This document shows, piece after piece, positions 1-5,470 of a stretch of 9,537 bases of DNA. Under the pieces are notes generated by a model. That model did no database searches, had not been told where the DNA came from, and saw nothing but the letters and a program-made list of their open reading frames with translations. The first letter of the stretch is position 1. Every line of letters begins with the position of its first letter. The stretch spans positions 1 through 9,537 of the forward strand of contig JASMKJ010000553.1 in NCBI GenBank assembly GCA_030749275.1, given 5' to 3'. The DNA is from Acidimicrobiales bacterium (GTDB taxonomy: Bacteria; Actinomycetota; Acidimicrobiia; Acidimicrobiales; Poriferisodalaceae). The position numbers and the translations under genes are program-made.

Positions 1-72
1 GAGCGTGATCTGGCCGGAATGCACGAACGGTTTGACTCAGAGATCGCTCGCTGGGAAGAGGAACTGAAATGA
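1..72 (+). CDS. C-terminal end of an unidentified protein (5' end outside the window)
   Basis: An open frame from base 1 ends at the TGA at 70-72. The 23 visible residues are strongly charged and helix-like (E-R-D-L-A-G-M-H-E-R-F-D, then R-W-E-E-E-L-K), typical of an amphipathic or coiled-coil tail. Too little is visible to name a family. The stop lies 7 bases before the first usable codon of the LRR fragment that follows. Reading past the stop with a +1 shift (skipping the T of TGA) joins this frame to the LRR frame as ELK-ETDLGLK, so the two may once have been one gene. Confidence 0.45.
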   Translation, partial: ERDLAGMHERFDSEIARWEEELK

Positions 73-79
73 GACCGAC

Positions 80-424
80 TTGGGATTGAAGCACTATCTC
101 GCAGTGTTGGAGACAGACACCTCCCTCAATCTCGGATCCTGGAAGATCACCGACGCGGGACTGGTGCATCTCAAGGGCTTGACCAACCTGCAGAACCTCA
201 ACCTCAACCGCAACCAGATCACCGACGCGGGGCTGGTGCATCTCAATGGGCTGACCGAGCTGCAGAAGCTCGTCCTCAGCGGCACCAAGATCACCGACGC
301 GGGGTTGGTACATCTCAAGGGGCTGACCGGCCTGCAAACGCTCGGCCTCGGCGACACCAAGATCACCGACGCGGGCGTTGCCGACCTGCAGAAGGCATTA
401 CCCGACTGCAAGATCTACAAGTAG
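80..424 (+). CDS. Short leucine-rich-repeat protein or LRR gene fragment (114 aa)
   Basis: The product begins with the header D/L-G-L-K-H-Y-L also found inside the large LRR lipoprotein (about residues 318-325). It has about four repeats of the T-D-A-G-L-V-H-L-x-G-L-T form and ends in the cap LPDCKIYK, matching the LPNCKISK end of the large protein. The only available start is TTG at 80, with at best a weak GAGA ribosome site; there is a stop in frame at 65-67. It has no signal peptide, unlike its neighbour. Either it is a small cytoplasmic LRR protein coupled to the upstream gene, or more likely the 3' remnant of an LRR gene truncated or frameshifted at its 5' end. LRRs of this type are presumed to bind proteins; no partner can be named. 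Confidence 0.55.
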   Translation: MGLKHYLAVLETDTSLNLGSWKITDAGLVHLKGLTNLQNLNLNRNQITDAGLVHLNGLTELQKLVLSGTKITDAGLVHLKGLTGLQTLGLGDTKITDAGVADLQKALPDCKIYK

Positions 425-560
425 CGGTCATCTCGCCACCGCCACCTCGCGATAACCGGAGTCACGCCGCGAGCGAGGGGCGGTACCGTGGTTCGGATCT
501 GGCGGTTACCGCCCCTGAGTTGAACGCCGGGGCTGGGGTGGGGAGACTGGGGGGAACGTG
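425..560. repeat. 3' flank of the LRR fragment, duplicated after the large LRR gene
   Basis: From the stop codon of the LRR fragment to about 550 the sequence closely matches 3287-3415, just after the stop of the large LRR gene. Both contain the core 84-bp element and both continue into GGGGCTGGGGTGGGGAGACT. Because the gene ends and the flanks match together, this is best explained by tandem duplication of an LRR gene plus its intergenic spacer. No promoter is evident here. Confidence 0.7.
448..531 (+). repeat. 84-bp palindromic intergenic element, copy 1
   Basis: It begins CGCGATAACCGGAGTC and ends GAGTTGAACGCCGGG. Inside, GGGGCGGTACCG (477-488) pairs with CGGTTACCGCCCC (503-515): 12 base pairs with one bulged T and a 14-base loop. 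Copies lie at 3312-3395 (three substitutions) and 4838-4921 (one substitution), all in the same orientation and all between genes. It resembles a REP- or MITE-like dispersed repeat. No terminal inverted repeat or clear target duplication is visible. Confidence 0.85.
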
Positions 561-569
561 TCCGAGCCT

Positions 570-575
570 GGAGGG
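570..575 (+). promoter_or_regulatory. Ribosome binding site GGAGGG of the large LRR gene
   Basis: GGAGGG lies 5 bases before ATG 581 and only 2 before the in-frame GTG 578. The spacing favours ATG 581 as the start. It sits just downstream of the repeat element, in a segment whose relative at about 3429-3450 is not followed by an intact copy of the gene. Confidence 0.65.
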
Positions 576-580
576 ATGTG

Positions 581-3286
581 ATGCGAGTTCTGGTGGGGTT
601 GCTGTTGGTCGTGGGACTGGTTGGATGCGATTCCGAAACAGAACCACCGTCTCCTTTTTCGGAGTCTGAAGCGAGTCCACCCACTGCGGCAGTACCGCCG
701 ACGCCGCCAAAGAGCCCTCAGGTGAAGGCCGAGAACGTTGTCGCAGATACGCCACAACCGAAAGTGGATGCAGATCCGGTAATCAAGCCAAAACCCAAGT
801 CGGCACCCGGAAGTGAACCCAAGGCCGACAAGCCGCCTGCTCAAGTGGCTGTCGCCGATCCTGTTGCTGAGATGAAGAAGCTGGGAGCCCGCATCAAGCG
901 GGATGACCAGGGTAGAGTCATCGAACTCAATCTCAGGTCCACCCTGATCACCGACGCTGGGCTGGTGCACCTTATGGGGCTCACCAACCTGACGAGCCTT
1001 AACCTCTCCCGCACCAAGGTCACGGAAGCGGGGCTGCTGCACCTCAAGGGGCTGACCGGGTTGCAAGAGCTTTTCCTCGATGGTGTTGAGGTCACCGACG
1101 CGGGACTGGTTCAACTCAAAGGGCTGACCAACCTGAGGTCTCTCTTCCTTTTCGGACCCAAGATCACCGACGCGGGACTGGTGCATCTGAAGGGGTTGAC
1201 CAATCTAGAGACGCTCACACCCATCAGCCCCCGGATTACCGGCACGGGCCTAGTACACCTTGTGGGGCTGACCAACCTGCAGCAGCTCAATCTCTCCTTC
1301 ACCCCCCGGATCAACGACGCGGGGCTGGTGTACCTCAAGGGGTTGACCAACCTGAAGTGGCTCGACCTCCGGAGAACCAACGTCACCGACACGGGGCTGG
1401 TGCACCTCAAGGGGCTGACCAACCTGCAGAATCTCAGCCTTGAGTACAACAAGAAACTCACCGACGCGGGACTTGCTCAACTTTCGGGAATGAAACTCAA
1501 GGCGTTAACCGTTCCCAAAGAGGCAACGACTGACCTTGGGTTGAAGCACTACCTGAGAGCAATCGAGCCACCCACGAAACTGCGCCTTATAGACTGGCAA
1601 ATCACCGACGCGGGACTGGTGCACCTCAAGGATCTGACCACACTGCAGACACTCCGCCTCGACGGCACCCAGGTCACCGACGCCGGGCTGGTGCACCTTA
1701 TGGGACTCACCAACCTGACGAGCCTTCACCTCTCCCGCACCCAGATCACTGACGCAGGGTTGGTGCACCTTGTGGGGTTGAGCAACCTGCAGGAGCTGCG
1801 CCTCGGCACCCAGGTCACCGACGCCGGGCTGGTGCACCTTATGGGACTCACCAACCTGACGAGCCTTCACCTCTCCCACACCAAGGTCACGGACGCGGGG
1901 TTGGTACAACTCAAGGGGCTGACCGGGCTGCAGACACTCGGCCTGCCCGGGGAAACCACCGACGCGGGGCTGGTACACCTCAAAGGGCTGAACAACCTGA
2001 GGTCTCTTACCCTAATGAACACGGATGTCACCGATGCAGTACTGGAACACCTGATTGCTCACACTGGACTTCAAAGACTTTCACTCTTTAACACTTTGAT
2101 CACGGAAGAGGGTTTGGTTGCGTTGAAGAAAACGCTGCCAGCGTGCCAGATCACCTCACGTCGACATGTGTTGATTACTAAAAGGTATCTGGAGAAACAT
2201 GGGGCATCGGTCACCACACAAGGAAAACAAATCGTTTTAAAGCCAATTGTCTCCGTACAGTTCACCAATTCCTCTAACATCACGGACCTTCAGTTGGGGC
2301 ATCTCAAGGGGCTGGTCAAGCTGCAGAGTCTCGGCCTTCTTGGCGCCGGACAGTTAACCGACGCGGGGCTGGTGCACCTCAAAGGATTGACTAACTTGCA
2401 AGGGCTGGTCCTGCCCAAACAGATTAGCGACGCGGGCATCGCCGAACTACAAACGGCACTGCCCAACTGCAAGATCAACAAGGCTGACGTGGACCCTGTT
2501 GCCGCGCTCAAGGAACTGGGAGCACAGATCGAGCAGGATGACCAGGGTAGAGTCGTCGAACTCAACCTCTTCCGCACCCAGATCACTGACGCAGGGTTGG
2601 TGTACCTTGTGGGGTTGAGCAACCTGCGGAAGCTGCACCTCGGCACCAAGATCACCGACGCGGGGCTGGTGCACCTCAGGGGGATGACCAAGTTGCAGAA
2701 CCTCAACCTCCGCGCCACCGAGATCACCGACGCGGGACTGGTGCACCTTAAGGGGATGACCAATTTGGAGAACCTCAACCTCGTCGGTACCAAGATCACC
2801 GACGCGGGGCTGCTGCATCTCCAGGACCTGACTAGCCTGCAGTCGCTTAACCTCTACTACGCCAAGATCACCGACGCGGGGCTGCTGCATTTGAAGGGGA
2901 TTAGCAATCTAAAGAGGCTTAACCTCACTGGAACCAAGATCACCGACGCGGGACTGGTGCATCTTGTGGGACTCACCAACCTGGAAGAGCTTGGCCTGCC
3001 CACCCAGATCACCGACGTGGGGCTGGTGCACCTCAAGGGGCTAACCAACCTTGAGACTCTCGCACTCGACCACACCAACATCACCGACGGAGGGCTGGCG
3101 CACTTGAAGGCGTTGAAGGGACTTCGGTTCCTGAACCTCGAAAACACCCCGATCACCGACGCGGGACTGGTGTATCTCAAAAGTCTGACCAACCTGCGGA
3201 TGCTCTTCCTCTCGAACACCAAGGTCACCGACGCGGGCGTAGCCGACCTGAAGAATTCGTTGCCCAACTGCAAGATCTCCAAGTAG
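581..3286 (+). CDS. Giant leucine-rich-repeat lipoprotein (901 aa)
   Basis: Predicted surface or periplasmic lipoprotein. A signal peptide (R-V-L-V-G-L-L-L-V-V-G) is followed by the lipobox LVGC, with the lipidated Cys at residue 16 and Asp at +2. A Pro/Ser/Lys-rich linker runs to about residue 90. About 30 repeats of 23-24 residues then extend to the end, consensus x-x-T-D-A-G-L-V-H-L-x-G-L-T-N-L-x-x-L-x-L. The repeats fall into blocks. DPVA-x-x-K-x-LGA headers occur near residues 93 and 638, a GLKHYL header near 319, and caps LPACQI, LPNCKI and LPNCKI near 519, 627 and 894. Residues about 526-567 are a non-LRR, more AT-rich insert. Such LRR arrays usually form curved protein-binding surfaces; the ligand here is unknown. 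GTG 578 is an alternative start. It may be single-gene, as no promoter was recognised. Confidence 0.92.
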   Translation: MRVLVGLLLVVGLVGCDSETEPPSPFSESEASPPTAAVPPTPPKSPQVKAENVVADTPQPKVDADPVIKPKPKSAPGSEPKADKPPAQVAVADPVAEMKKLGARIKRDDQGRVIELNLRSTLITDAGLVHLMGLTNLTSLNLSRTKVTEAGLLHLKGLTGLQELFLDGVEVTDAGLVQLKGLTNLRSLFLFGPKITDAGLVHLKGLTNLETLTPISPRITGTGLVHLVGLTNLQQLNLSFTPRINDAGLVYLKGLTNLKWLDLRRTNVTDTGLVHLKGLTNLQNLSLEYNKKLTDAGLAQLSGMKLKALTVPKEATTDLGLKHYLRAIEPPTKLRLIDWQITDAGLVHLKDLTTLQTLRLDGTQVTDAGLVHLMGLTNLTSLHLSRTQITDAGLVHLVGLSNLQELRLGTQVTDAGLVHLMGLTNLTSLHLSHTKVTDAGLVQLKGLTGLQTLGLPGETTDAGLVHLKGLNNLRSLTLMNTDVTDAVLEHLIAHTGLQRLSLFNTLITEEGLVALKKTLPACQITSRRHVLITKRYLEKHGASVTTQGKQIVLKPIVSVQFTNSSNITDLQLGHLKGLVKLQSLGLLGAGQLTDAGLVHLKGLTNLQGLVLPKQISDAGIAELQTALPNCKINKADVDPVAALKELGAQIEQDDQGRVVELNLFRTQITDAGLVYLVGLSNLRKLHLGTKITDAGLVHLRGMTKLQNLNLRATEITDAGLVHLKGMTNLENLNLVGTKITDAGLLHLQDLTSLQSLNLYYAKITDAGLLHLKGISNLKRLNLTGTKITDAGLVHLVGLTNLEELGLPTQITDVGLVHLKGLTNLETLALDHTNITDGGLAHLKALKGLRFLNLENTPITDAGLVYLKSLTNLRMLFLSNTKVTDAGVADLKNSLPNCKISK
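1663..1877 (+). repeat. Exact 74-bp internal duplication, 141 bp apart
   Basis: Bases 1663-1736 are repeated identically at 1804-1877. The offset of 141 bp equals 47 codons, i.e. one pair of LRR units. A further near match lies around 950-1015. The exact identity, silent sites included, shows recent expansion or gene conversion inside the array. Confidence 0.85.
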
Positions 3287-3497
3287 CCGTCATCTCGCCT
3301 CCACCCGCCCCCGCGATAACCGGAGTCCCGCCGCGAGCGAGGGGCGGTACCGTGGTTCGGATCTGGCGGTTACCGCCGGTGAGTTGAACGCCGGGGCTGG
3401 GGTGGGGAGACTGGGGTGGTTCGTGTTCAAGCTTGGAGAGACGCTCGGCGTCCCGCCGCACCGTCCGTGGCCGCAGATCAACTTGGCGAGAGACAAA
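3287..3497. other. Intergenic region after the large LRR gene
   Basis: The first half (to about 3440) is the duplicated spacer carrying repeat copy 2 and a degenerate version of the pre-gene segment at 541-580. From about 3440 to 3497 I see no gene, clear promoter or terminator. Confidence 0.5.
3312..3395 (+). repeat. 84-bp palindromic intergenic element, copy 2
   Basis: Three substitutions from copy 1: A to C in GTCACGCC, and CC to GG at the outer end of the right arm (3378-3379). The stem is therefore shortened to GGCGGTACCG with CGGTTACCGCC. The substitutions are not compensated, which argues against strict selection on the full stem. Confidence 0.85.
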
Positions 3498-3556
3498 AAG
3501 GAATTCTAATGTCAGATTCAACAGAGCAAACATTGAGTGTGTCAGGCTGTTGCTGA
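3498..3556 (+). pseudogene. Duplicated translation start: 15-codon leader copy of the Spo0M-like segment
   Basis: AAGGA (3498-3502) is followed after 6 bases by ATG 3509 and an open frame MSDSTEQTLSVSGCC ending at TGA 3554-3556. The same ribosome site, spacing and first codons recur at 4119-4156 (38 bases, three differences), where the frame continues into the Spo0M-like domain. After GGCTG (3545-3549) the similarity ends. I read this as the left-behind 5' end of an older, stand-alone version of that gene. It could still be translated as a leader peptide; nothing else supports that. Confidence 0.6.
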
Positions 3557-3610
3557 CTGGAATCATATGGATGGTTCAATTCTTTTCAAAGTGAGGATGA
3601 GAACAAACCA

Positions 3611-4705
3611 ATGAAGGCGTTCCTTTATGAAGGCATGGACAATTCGGGAAACGCCTTGCGTGGCTGCGTAGAAGCCGAATCGGAATCCGAGGCGACGGCG
3701 AAGCTGAGCGACCAACACCTGTTCGTCACCAAGATCTCTGTCTTCGCTCCCGAAATTACACCCGAATGGTCTGAAATTCCCCTTGCCGCACCAACGGAAT
3801 TCCCCTCGGGACGCTTGCTGGCCGAAGGTCCGACCTGCTCGCACGACCAACGAGGATTCACCGTCGAGGGGGCATTGAACCTGCTCGGTGTGGACGGAGA
3901 ACTTCACTTGGTCTTCGATCGGCTGGGAGGATCGGAAACCGTAGTCGAGTTGCCAGTTCGGGCAATCAGTCAGGTCCAGCAGCAAGGGCTGTTTCGGAAG
4001 CGCCTCGTGATCACGACCAATACCGGTGACGAGTACATCTTTCGTGGTTCGCTGAGCGAAGCCAAACGCCTCCATGATTGGGCAGCGTTCGCAGTGGAGA
4101 AGGTGACAGGTGGCGGCGAAGGAATCCTGATGTCAGATTCAACAGAGCAGACATTGGATTCAACAGAGCAGACATTGACTGTATCGGGCTGCATTTTCAC
4201 GATCGGGTCGCAGCAAGCTGATATTTGGCAAGGCGACACGATTGGCTTTGACATCACCGTCACCGGTGGTGAAAAGAGAGTTATCGCCGATGAAATCTCA
4301 ATATCCCTTCAGGAGTGCATGAAAGTACGCCGCCCGAATTCCTCCACATCCAACAAACGCCGTGATTACGACAAGAAAATCCTGGCATCAAATCTCACAT
4401 TGGAAGCCGGTGAATCCCATTCGTTTGAATTCACGACCAAACTTCCCGATGACTGTCGGCTGTCAGATGGTCGAGTTATTACTGGCAATATATTTACTGG
4501 TGCGACGGATGGATGGTGTTTGTACATCCATGTGGACACTGCCGAATACCGAGCGTCCTCCCAAGGCAAGGCATCTTCAATCATCCTGGCCATCCTAAAC
4601 CGTTTTGTGAGAATCATGCCAAACATCGCCGATGACGCCGCTAAGGGAATCGTCGTGGACAGAGATCACAGCAAGCGATTCTTTCTCAACGTAAAATCGA
4701 GATGA
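3611..4705 (+). CDS. Fusion protein: GspF-N-like, PH-like and Spo0M/arrestin-like domains (364 aa)
   Basis: Residues 1-45 resemble the N-terminus of type II secretion GspF/PilC proteins (short strand, D-x-x-G, G-x-V-E-A-x-S-E-x-E-A, L-F-V-T). Residues about 82-165 alternate beta strands and end in a helix, like bacterial PH or GRAM-type domains. Residues about 189-312 resemble Spo0M/arrestin-fold proteins: G-D-T-I-G-F-D-I-T-V-T-G-G, a basic hinge, L-T-L-E-A-G-E-S, and W-C-L-Y-I-H-V-D-T-A. Spo0M proteins act in sporulation or stress signalling in other bacteria; a role here is unknown. There are no signal or membrane segments, so it is probably cytoplasmic. ATG 3611 has GAGG about 14 bases upstream, rather far. 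An in-frame ATG at 4130 has a far better ribosome site, so a shorter 190-aa product is plausible. The gene is flanked by repeat copies 2 and 3. Confidence 0.8.
   Translation: MKAFLYEGMDNSGNALRGCVEAESESEATAKLSDQHLFVTKISVFAPEITPEWSEIPLAAPTEFPSGRLLAEGPTCSHDQRGFTVEGALNLLGVDGELHLVFDRLGGSETVVELPVRAISQVQQQGLFRKRLVITTNTGDEYIFRGSLSEAKRLHDWAAFAVEKVTGGGEGILMSDSTEQTLDSTEQTLTVSGCIFTIGSQQADIWQGDTIGFDITVTGGEKRVIADEISISLQECMKVRRPNSSTSNKRRDYDKKILASNLTLEAGESHSFEFTTKLPDDCRLSDGRVITGNIFTGATDGWCLYIHVDTAEYRASSQGKASSIILAILNRFVRIMPNIADDAAKGIVVDRDHSKRFFLNVKSR
4118..4132 (+). promoter_or_regulatory. Internal ribosome site and alternative start within the fusion gene
   Basis: GAAGGA (4118-4123) lies 6 bases before ATG 4130, which is in frame with the longer product (Met 174). 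It is the counterpart of the site at 3498-3511. It would give a Spo0M-like protein of 190 residues starting MSDSTEQTL. Confidence 0.5.
4136..4177 (+). repeat. 21-bp exact tandem repeat encoding DSTEQTL twice
   Basis: Bases 4136-4156 and 4157-4177 are identical. The truncated copy at 3509 has one unit only. The repeat sits at the seam between the PH-like and Spo0M-like domains. Confidence 0.9.
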
Positions 4706-4729
4706 GTATGAGGCTCGGTTCCTGAGCGA

Positions 4730-4741
4730 CTGGGGCCCCAG
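4730..4741. repeat. 12-bp perfect palindrome after the fusion gene
   Basis: CTGGGGCCCCAG lies 25 bases beyond the stop of the fusion gene. With no unpaired loop and no T run it is a poor intrinsic terminator; it may be a protein site or chance in GC-rich DNA. Confidence 0.3.
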
Positions 4742-4763
4742 AGTGCATGGGCCACCGGCTGGC

Positions 4764-4838
4764 TCACTCGGCTGCCCTGAGTATGGCCAAGACCGCCTCG
4801 CGGATAGCCGGGGGCAGCGTTGGCCAGGCCGCGACCAC
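4764..4838 (-). pseudogene. C-terminal gene fragment cut at the repeat element
   Basis: On the minus strand an open frame reads V-V-A-A-W-P-T-L-P-P-A-I-R-E-A-V-L-A-I-L-R-A-A-E then TGA (4766-4764). From memory this resembles the conserved tail (A-W-P-x-L-P-x-A-I-R-x-x-I-x-A-x-V) of small proteins near recombinases in planctomycetes; that is unverified. Its upstream edge coincides with the edge of repeat copy 3, so the gene body is missing or displaced. It is in the same frame as the 59-aa gene upstream. Confidence 0.45.
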
Positions 4839-4921
4839 GCGATAACCGGAGTCACGCCGCGAGCGAGGGCCGGTACCGTGGTTCGGATCTGGCGGTTACC
4901 GCCCCTGAGTTGAACGCCGGG
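4838..4921 (+). repeat. 84-bp palindromic intergenic element, copy 3
   Basis: One substitution from copy 1 (GGGG to GGGC in the left arm, 4867-4870). Unlike copies 1 and 2, its flanks are unrelated on both sides. It therefore marks the true ends of the element: CGCGATAACC on the left and GAACGCCGGG on the right. It lies between the 59-aa gene and the fragment at 4764-4838. Confidence 0.85.
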
Positions 4922-4934
4922 TCCTGCCGTGTCT

Positions 4935-5114
4935 CTAGCCGTTGTCGGGCTGCGAAGGAGGCTCCTGCGTCTCTGGCTCGCTGCTCGGCTCGCTTTGACC
5001 TCCGCCTGAGCTTGCCTCGAACGCCTCGAGCCTCGCCAGCACGACCTCTCCGAACGCGATCTCGTTCTGCGTCTGAGCCGAGATCTTTTTCTTGGAGGAC
5101 TTGTCTTGTGCCAT
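4935..5114 (-). CDS. Small unidentified gene, 59 aa
   Basis: ATG at 5114 has GGAGAAG about 9 bases upstream on the minus strand. The frame ends at TAG 4937-4935. The N-terminus is lysine-rich (MAQDKSSKKKISAQTQNE), followed by a predicted amphipathic helix (I-A-F-G-E-V-V-L-A-R-L-E-A-F-E). The tail is Gly/Ser/Glu/Pro-rich and probably disordered (SEPSSEPETQEPPSQP). The clear ribosome site, candidate promoter and domain-like layout favour a real gene. No family was recognised. The helix could mediate assembly; that is a guess. The stop lies 13 bp outside repeat copy 3, and the fragment beyond the repeat is in the same frame, so the tail may be a replacement C-terminus. Confidence 0.6.
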   Translation of the reverse strand: MAQDKSSKKKISAQTQNEIAFGEVVLARLEAFEASSGGGQSEPSSEPETQEPPSQPDNG

Positions 5115-5151
5115 CTGAGAACTTCTCCGAGCGGGTGTTTATTCCGGGTCG

Positions 5152-5181
5152 ATTTTAGAGCTGCTTTTTGCCAAACCACAA
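5152..5181 (-). promoter_or_regulatory. Candidate sigma-70-type promoter of the 59-aa gene
   Basis: On the minus strand, TTGTGG (5181-5176) and TAAAAT (5157-5152) are separated by 18 bases. Transcription would start near 5145, giving a leader of about 30 bases that contains the GGAGAAG ribosome site. The -35 match is only partial. Confidence 0.35.
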
Positions 5182-5270
5182 CACGGACCGCGATTTCCTC
5201 TCCGACGTCCCAGCCTGGTTTCGGTTCTTCGTCAGTTGCGTTTCGTGCTGGCATAACACTCCGCAGCTTC

Positions 5271-5284
5271 TGTTATCCATAACA
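5271..5284. promoter_or_regulatory. Inverted repeat, possible operator
   Basis: TGTTATCCATAACA has 6-base arms around a 2-base centre, in an AT-rich pocket about 90 bp upstream of the candidate promoter. The symmetry suits a dimeric regulator, but there is no regulator gene in the window. Confidence 0.25.
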
Positions 5285-5411
5285 ACATCCGACGCGCGTC
5301 GAGCCCCCGTCCCGTACTCCGCCAGCCGACGAACCCGGCACAGATTCCTGGGAGTATATTGGGAGTAAAACCTGCGGCGAAACCTGTCATTTGCCGTCAT
5401 CGGCTGGCAAC

Positions 5412-5437
5412 ACGGTGACCATGGAACTGGCCACCGT
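5412..5437. repeat. Hairpin-forming inverted repeat
   Basis: ACGGTGACC (5412-5420) pairs with GGCCACCGT (5429-5437) over an 8-base loop, with one A-C mismatch. No T run follows on either strand. Confidence 0.4.
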
Positions 5438-5446
5438 TAACGACGA

Positions 5447-5470
5447 AAACCCCTGCGGTGACAGGGGTTT
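5447..5470 (-). terminator. Hairpin, possible terminator of the minus-strand membrane cluster
   Basis: AAACCCCTG (5447-5455) and CAGGGGTTT (5462-5470) form a perfect 9-bp stem with a 6-base loop. Read on the minus strand the stem ends in GGGGTTTTC. It lies about 170 bases beyond the stop at 5641, so it could end transcription of the envelope operon. The T run is short. Confidence 0.45.

Noticed and set aside
1111..2890. Many long open frames on the minus strand opposite the LRR genes
   Set aside because: They arise because the repeat codons lack stops in the complementary frames. They are repetitive, have no ribosome sites and mirror the LRR period.
930..3240. CRISPR-like regular repeats
   Set aside because: The roughly 72-bp periodicity is that of LRR codons; there are no constant short repeats with unique spacers.
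4595..5254. 219-residue minus-strand and 112-residue plus-strand frames (the latter 4820-5158)
   Set aside because: Both run through repeat copy 3 and overlap the better supported 59-aa gene. The middle of the former is Arg/Ser low-complexity, although its first 30 residues look mildly protein-like.
5300..5350. tRNA-like T-arm on the minus strand (GGGTTCGTCGG)
   Set aside because: The loop does not fit TTCRANY and no acceptor, anticodon or D stems can be built around it.
5155..5400. 81-residue minus-strand frame just upstream of the 59-aa gene
   Set aside because: Biased Arg/Ser composition, no evident ribosome site, and it overlaps the candidate promoter.
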